The notes under the pieces: model-generated
Seen by the model: the letters and a program-made list of their open reading frames with translations, nothing else
The model's database searches: none
What the model was told of the DNA's origin: nothing
Made by a program: the position numbers and the translations under genes
Source: Verrucomicrobiaceae bacterium
GTDB taxonomy: Bacteria; Verrucomicrobiota; Verrucomicrobiia; Verrucomicrobiales; Verrucomicrobiaceae
Direction: 5' to 3'
Length of the DNA stretch: 64,000 nucleotides
Assembly (NCBI GenBank): GCA_016713035.1
Contig: JADJPW010000006.1
Span: forward strand, 248,001 to 312,000
In this document: positions 36,854 through 44,640 of the stretch, one piece after another
Layout of the letters: each line of letters begins with the position of its first letter
Position numbering within the stretch: position 1 is the first letter of the stretch

Positions 36854-39044
36854 ATGTCACAGACTCCACCGACCGCATCCCTCAGACATCTCACCGTTCT
36901 CGGAAAGGAGCATCTCCCGGCAGCGGGCTGTTTCATCGTACCGGGGCAGCTAGGTTACTTTGATCTACTGCGGCTCGTGGCCTTGCTGCCTGGGCGAGAG
37001 ATTGTTTACCTCATGGATAAAGGCGCTGCACTGCATCCGCTGCTGCGGGCCCATTTGGAAAAGGAGGGCGTGCCGGCTCTCGTGGTCGATACGCACACCA
37101 CCGAGCCTGCGGTGTATGCGAAAGCCGTGGCCGAGGATGTCCAGCGCGGTGCGGTGGTCATCTATCTGCCTGCACAGGCCGCCACACTCCCTGCGCCGCT
37201 CACCACCGTGCCGGGGGCACGGCTGGAGTATCTGCTAAAGGTCTCCGTCCCTGTCGTGCCACTCTACATCATGCAGCGGGCAGATGCCGCACTGCCTGTC
37301 GAGCGGCGTTACGGCGAAGACGAAACGATTTTCGCCTTCGGTGCCGCGCTGACAGGCACAGACTGCACGCTGCCCAACTATCAGCAGAGCCTCCTCGCCC
37401 TCTCAGAGCAGGCATTCGGTCAATGCTCGGGGTTAGACATGCATCTAGCCTATGCAGCCCTTTTGGGGCTCAAAAAACACGCCAGCACCAACTTCGTCGT
37501 CGATGGCAAAGACGAGCGCACCCTGCGCTTTGATCGCATCTTGCCCGCAGCCATCGCGCTCTCCCGCTTGGTGAAGCGAGAGACCTCCCAGCGCCGTGTC
37601 GGCATCATCTTGCCCCCCGGCCTCGGCGGATTGATCTGCAATCTCGCGGTGCTCTTCGCGGGGAAAATCCCCGTGAACCTCAACTTCACCGCCGGCCGTG
37701 CCGCCGTGGAGAGCGCCATCAAGCGCTCCGAAATCGACCGCTTCCTCACCGCCGATATCTTTGTGCGGAAAATGCAGTCCTTCCCATGGCCGCCCTCGAA
37801 GCAGCTCATCCTCATCGAGCGCGTGATGCCCAAGATGAAGGCCTCCACCGCCATTTGGTTCGTCCTTTCCAAGCTCCTGCCCGCATCCCTCCTCGCACTC
37901 GTCCTCGGTGTGCCGAAAAAAGGCGGGCGGCAGGAGGCCACACTGCTCTTCACCAGCGGCAGCTCCGGCGAGCCCAAAGGCGTCGTCCTCACGCATCGCA
38001 ACCTCATCGCCAATGTCATCCAGTTCGGCAATCGACTCAATATGTCCAACAGCGACAGCATCCTCGGCTGTCTGCCACTCTTTCACAGCTTTGGCTGCAC
38101 CGTCACCCTTTGGTATCCCATCATCTATGGCCTGCACCTCGTCACCTACCCGACACCGCTGGAGACAAAGAAGCTCGCCGAGCTCATCGAAAAGCACCGC
38201 GTCAGCCTCATGGTCGCCACGCCCACCTTCCTCCGCGGCTACCTGCGCGGCGTGCCCGCAGAATCCTCGCCAGCATGAAAATGATCGTCACCGGCGCAGA
38301 AAAGCTCCCTGCCAGCGTCGCAGATGCCTTCCAGACCAAATTCGGCAAACCCGTGCTCGAAGGCTACGGCCTCACCGAGACCTCCCCCGTCTCCAACGTC
38401 AATCTCATCGACCCACCGCCCAGCAGCAATGGCACGGATGGCCACGTCTGGCTGCCAGCGCATCGTCAGGGCAGCGTCGGGCAGATGCTCCACGGGCTCG
38501 CACTCCGCATCACAGACCCAGAGACCGGGGCACCGCGGCCCATCCACCAGAGCGGCATGATTTGGTTCAAAGGGGCCAACATCTTCGAAGGCTACCTCAA
38601 TGATGAAAAACGCACCGCCGATGTCATCCAGGATGGCTGGTTCCGCACGGGCGACATCGGCCGCGTCGATCTAGATGGCTTCCTCTACATCGAAGGCCGC
38701 CTCAGCCGCTTCTCCAAGATCGCGGGCGAAATGGTGCCGCATGAAACCGTCGAAGAAGCCCTCGTAAAATCCATGGGGCTCGAAAACGAAGCCCAGCGAA
38801 AAATCGCCATCGTCGGCGTGCCAGATCTGGAGCGCGGAGAGGCCCTCATCCTGCTCACCAGCATCCCCGGTGGTCCAGAGCAGCAGGAGATCCTGGATCT
38901 ACGCTACAAGCTGCTCGACAAAGGCGTCCCTCCTCTGTGGATCCCGAAAAAATGATCCGCCTCGCCGAAATCCCCATCCTCAGCTCCGGCAAGCTCGATG
39001 TGCAGTCCTGTGAAAAGATCGCTCGTGCCGCTGCGGGCATTTAA
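36854..39044 (+). CDS. Aas-like acyltransferase/acyl-activating (AMP-binding) enzyme, frame broken twice
   Basis: About 730 residues after two single-base repairs. The N-terminal about 190 residues resemble a degenerate PlsC acyltransferase (LRHLTVLGKEHLPAAGCFIV); the rest is an adenylate-forming domain with LLFTSGSSGEPKGVVLTHRN, KMIVTGAEKLP, LEGYGLTETSPVSNVNLI, DGWFRTGDIGRVDLDGFLY and a C-terminal SSGKLD. Resembles the 2-acyl-glycerophosphoethanolamine acyltransferase/acyl-ACP synthetase (Aas) family that reacylates lysophospholipids at the inner membrane. The frame breaks near 38260 (TCCTCG where TCCCTCG is expected) and near 38946-38951 (six A where seven are expected). The HxxxxD site of PlsC is not obvious. 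Confidence 0.75.
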
Positions 39045-39298
39045 AAACTACCACGACACTTTTCATGCTGAGCACTGCCAGGAAAGCCCGTTTCCGAAAT
39101 TGGGCGCGTCGGGCATCTTGAGTGTTCGTTTTTCACCCGAGTAGCCGAATGGCGCATGGAAACCGACACTTCGATGAGCCTATCCCGAGATCAGCGGCTA
39201 AAACGACAGCATGAAGCATTTGCCCCCGTACTGTCCCCACACATTGGCCGTCTATAAAGCTGCTGACAAACCGACAGAAATGTTTACCATCTAATTTG
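39045..39298. other. Left flank of the cassette array
   Basis: Intergenic DNA without a protein-coding ORF. It ends in a G^TT junction at 39298-39300 that matches the cassette boundary downstream of attC 3, since both continue with TTCG(G/C)CCAAGAAACGGAG. It may hold an attI-like site, but no integrase gene is found upstream in the window, and no full attC inverted repeat is seen here. Confidence 0.45.
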
Positions 39299-39330
39299 TT
39301 CGGCCAAGAAACGGAGCCCATCGCCACCCC

Positions 39331-39798
39331 ATGAAAGAGCTTTTCATTGAAATCAGGATCACCGCGATCGCCCTTACTTTGCTGCTCATCGTCGGATGGC
39401 TCACTATGGGGCGATCATGCGCCAGCCAGCGTGCCACAGACAAGAAGGTATCCCAAGTAGCCGAGCGTCTTGACCGTCAAGTTGATCGTGGCCGCTACGT
39501 TCGAGTTGCTCCCGAGTCAGTCTCCGACCTCGATTCATGGGGACAACGTATTCGGGTCGAGTATCGCGATGAAGGTCTTTCAGAGCGTCTGCTCGTCAGC
39601 TCGTCCGGCCCGGACAAGACGTTTGGAACCGACGACGATGTTCTAACCGAGAAGATGCTTCTAAACGCGAAGGGCCTTGGTGAGAAGATCCACGACGGAG
39701 CAGCGTCCACCGCCAAAGAGGCCACGAAGGGAGTCATTGACGGAGTTGCCGAAAAGCTCAAGGGAGCCCTGAAGAAGACCAAGGAGAAGCAGCCATGA
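39331..39798 (+). CDS. Cassette 1: membrane-anchored protein with GspG-like C-terminal motif
   Basis: 155 residues. One N-terminal membrane helix (ITAIALTLLLIVGWLTM), a charged region, then DSWGQRIRVEYRDE, VSSSGPDKTFGTDDDV, which resembles the DPWG and GPDG-GTDDD motifs of type II secretion pseudopilin domains. The Lys-rich C-terminal helix (ATKGVIDGVAEKLKGALKKT) is unusual. Starts 32 nt into the cassette and is followed by attC 1. Function unknown. Confidence 0.65.
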   Translation: MKELFIEIRITAIALTLLLIVGWLTMGRSCASQRATDKKVSQVAERLDRQVDRGRYVRVAPESVSDLDSWGQRIRVEYRDEGLSERLLVSSSGPDKTFGTDDDVLTEKMLLNAKGLGEKIHDGAASTAKEATKGVIDGVAEKLKGALKKTKEKQP

Positions 39799-39820
39799 AC
39801 AACAGCCGAGGACCACAAGT

Positions 39821-39916
39821 GGGCGAACAAAACGGATCACAGTAACGGCTCGTATGGCTATCGGTCGTGTCTGCAATGTCTTGCGCTCGCCGTCGCCTGA
39901 TCCGAGTCGTTCGCCC
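39821..39916 (+). repeat. attC site 1
   Basis: 96 nt. R'' GGGCGAAC (39821-39828) pairs with R' GTTCGCCC (39909-39916); L'' CGGATCA (39833-39839) pairs with L' TGATCCG (39898-39904); 4-nt unpaired spacers AAAA and AGTC separate R and L. The stem continues with ACGGC/GCCGT around the terminal hairpin. Confidence 0.85.
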
Positions 39917-39936
39917 AACCCAATACGCCACCCGCC

Positions 39937-40449
39937 ATGACTTGGAACGATTACCAAGAAGCCACAGCGACACACTTCCGCCAGTTGGGTCATTCCGCCG
40001 AAACGAATCAGACCGTGACTGGTGTGAGAGCAACTCATGACATTGATGTTCTGGTTAGATCGAAGACCAGTGCTGTCGAGTGCCTGTGGGTCGTCGAATG
40101 CAAGCGGTGGAATCGTGCGGTTACGAAGCAGTGTGTATTGACTCTGCAGCAGGTTGTTTCCGACATCGGAGCGGACAGGGGTTTTTTGCTGTCAGAGTCA
40201 GGATTTCAGTCAGGGGCCTTGGATGCAGTTCGCAGCAGCAACATTACTCTGACCACTCTTGCTGGCTTGAGCTGCTCAGCTGAGGAGTTGTGGTTTGGTC
40301 GTCAGAGCGAGGCTGCCACAGGAATCTACAGAGCATGGTATCGTGACGACGAGGACTCTGGGAACGGTCCTGAAACCTATATATACTTAGAGCGTCGTGA
40401 TGAGCCTGGCATTGGCATTGCCAATAACTTGTGCTGTTCTAATGCCTGA
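39937..40449 (+). CDS. Cassette 2: Mrr-like restriction endonuclease domain protein
   Basis: 170 residues. N-terminal WNDYQEATATHFRQLGHSAE, then ATHDIDVLV, VVECKRWNRAVTKQCVLTLQ (the D-x(n)-E-x-K nuclease core, here ECK) and ADRGFLLSESGFQSGALDAV, typical of the Mrr_cat/RE_Mrr PD-(D/E)XK family, which cuts modified DNA or acts in defence. There is no attached DNA-binding domain. It ends overlapping the next small ORF. Borne on a cassette, which suits a mobile defence gene. Confidence 0.72.
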   Translation: MTWNDYQEATATHFRQLGHSAETNQTVTGVRATHDIDVLVRSKTSAVECLWVVECKRWNRAVTKQCVLTLQQVVSDIGADRGFLLSESGFQSGALDAVRSSNITLTTLAGLSCSAEELWFGRQSEAATGIYRAWYRDDEDSGNGPETYIYLERRDEPGIGIANNLCCSNA

Positions 40450-40633
40450 TGGCACCGTTGCGCGTCGTGAAGTTTTACCTCGGCATTTGCCCCCAAATCG
40501 GAGACGGGTCGGGTTTCTCTTTCCGCACGATTTCAATCTCTCGTCCGACCATGGTGGATTCACATTTAGAATTGTGTGGCATACCGTTGACGGTCCCATA
40601 TGCACAGAAGCACACATAGATTTATGGAAGTAG
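40442..40633 (+). CDS. Cassette 2: small second ORF
   Basis: 63 residues from ATG 40442, which overlaps the TGA of the Mrr-like gene (40447-40449), an arrangement suited to translational coupling. The same frame is open from 40397. Sequence MPDGTVARREVLPRHLPPNR ends with GPICTEAHIDLWK; no family recognised. It could also be the C-terminal part of the Mrr-like protein after a frame break. Confidence 0.4.
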   Translation: MPDGTVARREVLPRHLPPNRRRVGFLFPHDFNLSSDHGGFTFRIVWHTVDGPICTEAHIDLWK

Positions 40634-40649
40634 TCCGCACACGAACAAC

Positions 40650-40745
40650 CCAAGAACAAAACGGATGACAGTAACGGCTCGTATGGCTATCGGTCGTGTC
40701 AGCAACGTCTTGCGCTCGCCGCCGCCTGATCCGAGGCGTTCGCCG
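40650..40745 (+). repeat. attC site 2
   Basis: 96 nt. R' GTTCGCCG at 40738-40745; the R'' box has diverged (CCAAGAAC at 40650-40657), but its AAC end and spacing to R' equal those of attC 1. L'' CGGAT at 40662 and L' ATCCG are conserved, and the central hairpin is nearly identical to site 1. Confidence 0.75.
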
Positions 40746-40750
40746 CACCC

Positions 40751-41377
40751 ATGAAGCACTTCCTCGTTACTGCTCTTTCATTTTGGCTGCTCGCGGGATG
40801 TGCGCAGCTTGAGGATCACCGACGCGAGCGTGAAGTGACGCCTCAACGGGTGGGATGTGACTACACCTTCAAGATATGGCCAGGCTCTACGACCATTTAT
40901 GCCCTCACACTTCAAGGCGTGAAGGATGCTTCTGCGACCCTTGGACCAGATTTCACCGTTCACTCCTTCACCTTTGTCCCAGATGCTACTCTTGCGCTAT
41001 ACAATGGAGGACACCCTCGTAGCGGTGACGAGAGAGCTACGACCCGATTCCGTGCCCTATTCGGCAGCAAGCGAACGGAATGGAGATTGACGAGACGAGA
41101 GACTGGTTTTCGAGCAGAGGCCTACATTCCTGATGGTGATCATTCAGTCTGGCATGTGATCGTCATTGCACCGACCGAGCAACGAGTTCGGGAAGTGATT
41201 GGACAGTTGCGGACTTTTTCTCAACACGACAGACCCACCACCAAAACGACGAATAAAACGGATGTAGGCAACAGCTCGAAGGCTATCTGTCGTGTCAGCC
41301 ACGTCTTGCGCTCGCCGTCGCCTGATCCGAGTCGTTCGCCCAAGAAACGGAGTCCAATGCCCTCAGCCCCGATTTAG
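40751..41377 (+). CDS. Cassette 3: lipoprotein whose frame runs through attC into the next cassette
   Basis: 208 residues. Signal peptide MKHFLVTALSFWLLAGCAQL with lipobox LAGC, then a domain with TIYALTLQGVKDASATLG and HSVWHVIVIAPTEQRVREVI, not recognised. The frame stays open across attC 3 and stops at 41375-41377, beyond the crossover point in cassette 4, so about 45 C-terminal residues (from about TNKTDVGNSSKAICR) are encoded by attC and its neighbour. The final residues would change if cassettes were rearranged. Start lies 12 nt after the preceding crossover. Confidence 0.62.
   Translation: MKHFLVTALSFWLLAGCAQLEDHRREREVTPQRVGCDYTFKIWPGSTTIYALTLQGVKDASATLGPDFTVHSFTFVPDATLALYNGGHPRSGDERATTRFRALFGSKRTEWRLTRRETGFRAEAYIPDGDHSVWHVIVIAPTEQRVREVIGQLRTFSQHDRPTTKTTNKTDVGNSSKAICRVSHVLRSPSPDPSRSPKKRSPMPSAPI
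41247..41341 (+). repeat. attC site 3
   Basis: 95 nt. R'' CGACGAAT (41247-41254) and R' GTTCGCCC (41334-41341). L'' CGGATGTAGGC against L' GCCTGATCCG pairs with one extrahelical G after CGGAT, the asymmetry that defines attC strand choice. Confidence 0.82.
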
Positions 41378-41378
41378 G

Positions 41379-41816
41379 ATGCCACTTGTTGCCTCAGCGT
41401 TTGGTTCCTCAATGCTCGTGATGTTGGCTGCACCATGGATTATCGGTCTTTTGGTGCTTCTCGCGATCCTTGCATCGGTCATGCTCGCTATGCGTTCTCC
41501 AGTCGCAGCTATGCGAACGCTGCTCCAAGGCGTCATGATTTTCTATGGGACACTGTTACCGTTAGCGGCGCTGGTCTGGATCATGGCACCTTCAGGGAGG
41601 GATGAGAGTCGTATTGCATGGATTCTATTGGTTGCTTCGTTTGCGCCGGCGTCCGTAGTGGTGCTTTGCAGTTTTGTCAGCCTTCGTTGGGTGGCGATCG
41701 ACTCGCCGACGCGGATAAGCAGCCCAACTGGTATTTTCCTCCTTCGATCAGTCGGGTTGCTTTTGGTTTCGGCTATCATCTACTGGTTCTACCTCGAAAC
41801 CATGGGTAGCGTATGA
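41379..41816 (+). CDS. Cassette 4: small multi-pass membrane protein
   Basis: 145 residues from ATG 41379; ATG 41412 is an alternative. Four hydrophobic segments (SMLVMLAAPWIIGLLVLLA; VMIFYGTLLPLAALVWIM; WILLVASFAPASVVVLCSF; LLRSVGLLLVSAIIYWFY). No family recognised. The open frame continues upstream into attC 3. Cassette genes of this kind are often membrane proteins of unknown role. Confidence 0.6.
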   Translation: MPLVASAFGSSMLVMLAAPWIIGLLVLLAILASVMLAMRSPVAAMRTLLQGVMIFYGTLLPLAALVWIMAPSGRDESRIAWILLVASFAPASVVVLCSFVSLRWVAIDSPTRISSPTGIFLLRSVGLLLVSAIIYWFYLETMGSV

Positions 41817-41867
41817 TCGCGCCCTCTTACAGTCGACTTCCGCCATGAACACCTTCCACGAAATCAA

Positions 41868-41962
41868 CGGCGAACAAAACGGATGCAGGCAATGGCTCGA
41901 AGGCTATCTGTCGTGTGAGCAACGTCTTGCGCTCGCCGTCGCCTGATCCGAGATGTTCGGCG
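41868..41962 (+). repeat. attC site 4
   Basis: 95 nt. R'' CGGCGAAC (41868-41875) and R' GTTCGGCG (41955-41962). L'' CGGATGCAGGC against L' GCCTGATCCG pairs perfectly apart from a single bulged G, the clearest example of the extrahelical base in this array. Confidence 0.85.
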
Positions 41963-42021
41963 ATGCTATGCGCTTCCCGAGAACGATTGCCAACAGAAGG
42001 CGCAACTAACTCAACCCTCAA

Positions 42022-42273
42022 ATGAAAGCGGCATCGCAAACAAAGACGGAGACACATGATCCCGACTGGTATTTGCGAGACCCACGAACTCGCAAATGGA
42101 TGGTCCGGTGCATTGCCTGTCAGCGTGTTGGCTACCGTGCAGATGCGCCACCGCGCTTCTTCGGCCGCGACCACTTAGTTGCGCACCTTCATCCACTCAC
42201 GCTCGACTCCGAGGGCCTTTGCGACGAGTGCCAACACGCACAGGCCTTCTCCACCGGCACAACCAACAAATGA
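42022..42273 (+). CDS. Cassette 5: small zinc-ribbon-like protein
   Basis: 83 residues with two CxxC pairs (VRCIACQRVGY and LCDECQHA) about 31 residues apart and a His-rich stretch (RDHLVAHLHPL), the pattern of a small metal-binding zinc-ribbon fold. No family recognised. Preceded by 66 nt of cassette leader and followed directly by attC 5. Confidence 0.6.
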   Translation: MKAASQTKTETHDPDWYLRDPRTRKWMVRCIACQRVGYRADAPPRFFGRDHLVAHLHPLTLDSEGLCDECQHAQAFSTGTTNK

Positions 42274-42279
42274 CCACAA

Positions 42280-42373
42280 CGCCGAACAAAACGGATGCAG
42301 TAAAGGCTCGAAGGCTATCTGTCGTGTCAGCAACGTCCACTCCTCTCCGTCGCCTGATCCGAAGCGTTCGCCC
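42280..42373 (+). repeat. attC site 5
   Basis: 94 nt. R'' ends GCCGAAC (42281-42287), R' GTTCGCCC at 42366-42373. L'' CGGATGCAG against L' CTGATCCG with one bulged G. The distal part of the hairpin differs (CCACTCCTCTCC), otherwise close to site 4. Confidence 0.82.
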
Positions 42374-42397
42374 AACTGACCAGCGTTCCGTAAAACC

Positions 42398-42778
42398 ATG
42401 AAGAAGCACGTTGCGCTTATTTGCTCGATTCTACTGGCCGCAGGATTGGGGATTGCGACGACCTTGTTGTACTCTCATTCAGGCTTCGGGGCAGCAGGAG
42501 CACTCATCCTTGGTTCGATTCTCGCCACCTTCGTGTTTAGCTTCATAGGCGGACGCCTTCGGATTCCTTTAGTGCTTGTTGCAGTCTTGCCGCCACTAGC
42601 GGTGAGTACTTACGACAACTATTTATTCTACAGGGAGAACCTTGCTGCAGGAGATGCTTTGCGTCAAATCGTCCAGCCATTCGCTCTCGCATTGGGCGTG
42701 CTTGTTGCACTACCTGTCTTGGTGGTGTTCGTCGTTTCCAGGTTCATTCGCCCTGACCAAGCCACTATACCATCATGA
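42398..42778 (+). CDS. Cassette 6 (incomplete): small membrane protein
   Basis: 126 residues with four hydrophobic segments (MKKHVALICSILLAAGLGIA; AGALILGSILATFVFSFIGG; PLVLVAVLPPLAVSTYDNYL; ALALGVLVALPVLVVFVVSR). Starts 31 nt after the crossover of attC 5. No family. No matching attC follows it; the IS5-type element begins 243 nt downstream, so the array is probably truncated here. Confidence 0.55.
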   Translation: MKKHVALICSILLAAGLGIATTLLYSHSGFGAAGALILGSILATFVFSFIGGRLRIPLVLVAVLPPLAVSTYDNYLFYRENLAAGDALRQIVQPFALALGVLVALPVLVVFVVSRFIRPDQATIPS

Positions 42779-42798
42779 CCGGCACCACAACCACCCAA

Positions 42799-42930
42799 GG
42801 CCGAACATGAAAGGGTGCCTTGCTGCGAGGCTAAGCGAGCCAGCAAATGCCCCAGTCGTTGAACCCTGCTGTGCCTCGATGAGCGGCGTCAACTCGGCGA
42901 AGCCAAAGCGCAGAGGCTACGCAGCAGCAT
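42799..42930. repeat. Unclassified imperfect inverted repeat after cassette 6
   Basis: TGCTGCGAGGCTAAGCG near 42820 is partly complementary to CGCAGAGGCTACGCAGCA near 42909. A GTTGAAC core-like word occurs at 42858 and GCCGAAC at 42800. It could be a diverged attC of another type or an unrelated hairpin; the R and L boxes of sites 1 to 5 are not reproduced. Confidence 0.3.
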
Positions 42931-43021
42931 AACCCCGGCTCTAGCTCCAGTGCGGCCTTATGTGCTGGGTGTTGCGCTGGTGGTCGCCGATTGGCTCTTG
43001 CTCTTGATCACCAATCTCTCA

Positions 43022-43940
43022 GAGCCTATCCGGCAAAAAGTTGTAGCCAGTAAAAGCTGAAAGTGGAAGTTGGGCGATGCCAGCCAAGCCCTATCAACCA
43101 GCCGGTTACGATTCTGATCTCAGCGATGCGGAATGGGAACTCATCAAGCCTATCATCTACCCGGCTGGCGCGAAGCGTTGTCGAGGCAGGCTGCGAGCTC
43201 CCGACTCCGCCCGAATCTGTCTGGACACCATCCGCTATGTGCTCAAAACGGGCTCTCAGTGGTCGATGATCCCCAAGAACCTCGCGCCCCGCAGCACCGC
43301 TCACGACGCCTTGAGTAAATGGACCGAGCAGGGCTTGTGGCCCAAGCTCAACGACGCCCTGCGCACCCAGACACGCCTGATGCTAAAAAAACGCCATGCC
43401 CAGCGCCGCTGTCATCGACAGCCAAAGCGTCAAAGGCGGGCAGCTACCGGCTGTGAGCCTGCGGTTACGACGCGGGCAAGAAGATCAGGGGACGCAAGCG
43501 CCACGCGCTCACCGACACCAACGGCCTGCTGCTGGGCGTGGTGGTCACGCCCGCCGACGTGCAAGATCGTGACGGCGCAAAGCTGCTGTTGTGCATGTTT
43601 TGCCATGGCTTCCTGAGCCTGCTGATGATCTTTGCCGATGGTGGCTATGCCGGGAAGCTGGAGACCTTCGTGCAGAGCATGGGACAACTCTTCGGTCACG
43701 GAGCGAGTTTTGCCTTGGGGATCATCAAGAAGCTCGAAGACCAGAAGGGCTTCGTGGTGCTGCCGCGCCGCTGGGTCATCGAGCGCAGCTTTGGCTGGCT
43801 GGTGAAGCAACGCCGACTCACACGGGATCACGAGAAGAACCCGCGCCATCACGAAGCCTTTGTTTACCTCGCCTTCATCGGCATCATGGCCAGACGCCTC
43901 ACCTCGTTACAACCTGTCGAACCTTTTGCCGGATAGACTC
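43022..43940 (+). mobile_element. IS5-family insertion sequence (IS427-like), 919 bp
   Basis: Terminal inverted repeats GAGCCTATCCGGCAAAA at the left end and the reverse complement GAGTCTATCCGGCAAAA at the right end, one mismatch in 17. The flanking trinucleotide TCA is repeated on both sides (43019-43021, 43941-43943), fitting the short T-N-A duplications of this group. One transposase coding region fills the element. It lies just after the cassette array. Confidence 0.87.
43077..43936 (+). pseudogene. IS5-family DDE transposase, frame broken twice
   Basis: The N-terminal segment (MPAKPYQPAGYDSDLSDAEW and VLKTGSQWSMIPKNLAPRST) is in frame 43077. The AAVIDSQSVKGG segment with the first catalytic Asp is in a second frame after an A7 run at 43385-43391. 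The rest, from YDAGKKIRGRKRHALTDTNG through FADGGYAG (second Asp) to WVIERSFGWL (Glu), is in a third frame ending at 43936. One break at the A run could be programmed frameshifting, known in IS427-type elements; the second (about 43440-43466) cannot, so the gene is probably inactive or misread. Confidence 0.8.
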
Positions 43941-43943
43941 TCA

Positions 43944-44220
43944 GCCTCTCCTCGGCTGATCTGGGGTGCAGCAGGGAGGGGGAGGCGCGGCTTTGCGCCG
44001 GGATTCGCTCCAACGGGCCCGTTTCCGTGCAGGCATCATCCGTTCGGCGATCTGCATGGACTGTTGGCAACAGAGACACTTGAGAACCGGTCTGGGCATG
44101 CAACGTGAGGTCCCGCCAAATTTTAGGTAGTCCATATTGGAGTGTTCTAAGTGCCCGATCCCGGCCCCTTGAGCAAAGGGCCACGGGGCAGCGCCAACTC
44201 CCCTGGAAATCACCTCGCAC
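43944..44220. other. Region between the IS and the minisatellite, no supported gene
   Basis: Several open frames exist on both strands but none resembles a known protein or has a good start. A minus-strand frame contains cysteines (LKCLCCQQSMQI), which hints at a transposase remnant but is not enough for a call. Confidence 0.4.
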
Positions 44221-44640
44221 CCGAACTCGGATTTGCCAAATCCGACCTCGGAAACGCTAAATCCGACCCCGGAATCGGCAAATCCGACCTCGGAAACGGC
44301 AAATCCGACCTCGGAATCGGTAAATCCGACCTCGGAATCGGCAAATCCGACCTCGGAATTCGTAAATCCGATCTCGGAATCGGTAAATCCGCCCCCGGAT
44401 TGCCCGGTACCCGACCCCGGATTGCCCAGTACCCGATCCCGGATTGCCCAGTACCCGATCCCGGATTGCCCAGTACCCTACCCCGGATTGCCCAGTACCC
44501 GATCCCGGATTGCCCGGTACCCGCCCCCGGATTGCCCAGTACCCGTCCCCGGATTGCCCGGTACCCGTCCCCGGATTTACCAATTCCGACCCCGGATTGC
44601 TCGGTACCCGACCTCGGATTTCTCGATTCCGACCTCGAAA
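44221..44640. repeat. Compound minisatellite: 21-nt units followed by 22-nt units
   Basis: About 420 nt of tandem repeats. The left half has roughly eight 21-nt units of the type AAATCCGACCTCGGAATCGG plus one base, the right half about nine 22-nt units of the type GGATTGCCCAGTACCCGATC plus CC. The two unit types align as relatives (CCGAnCTCGG core against CCGATCCCGG) with a one-base length change; mixed units occur at the junction near 44390 and again at 44570-44640. No stop codons fall in several frames of either strand, so long spurious ORFs result. Confidence 0.9.

Larger units (their letters stand above)
39299..42778 (+). mobile_element. Integron-type gene-cassette array with five attC sites (no integrase in window)
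   Basis: Five short genes or gene pairs, all on the plus strand, are each followed by a conserved 94-96-nt imperfect inverted repeat with attC architecture (R box, 4-nt unpaired spacer, L box with extrahelical base, variable hairpin, L', spacer, R'). Crossover points (G^TT) at 39298, 39909, 40738, 41334, 41955 and 42366 give cassettes of 611, 829, 596, 621 and 411 nt plus a sixth incomplete one. The near-identical attC sequences point to a sedentary chromosomal integron. No tyrosine recombinase was found, so in this window it is a cluster of attC sites lacking an integrase; an IS5-type element follows at 43022. Confidence 0.82.

Noticed and set aside
36712..36963. Small ORFs upstream of the Aas-like gene
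   Set aside because: Overlap its start in other frames and lack any protein-like features.
39821..42373. attC-like repeats as small RNA genes or terminators
   Set aside because: Their R/L box pairing with unpaired spacers and a bulged base, and their position after each gene, fit attC better; no T-tracts follow.
43864..44220. Remnant of an IS91-type transposase
   Set aside because: Only a few cysteine-containing residues suggest it; motifs are insufficient.
44221..44640. CRISPR array
   Set aside because: Units are contiguous with no unique spacers and no cas genes nearby.
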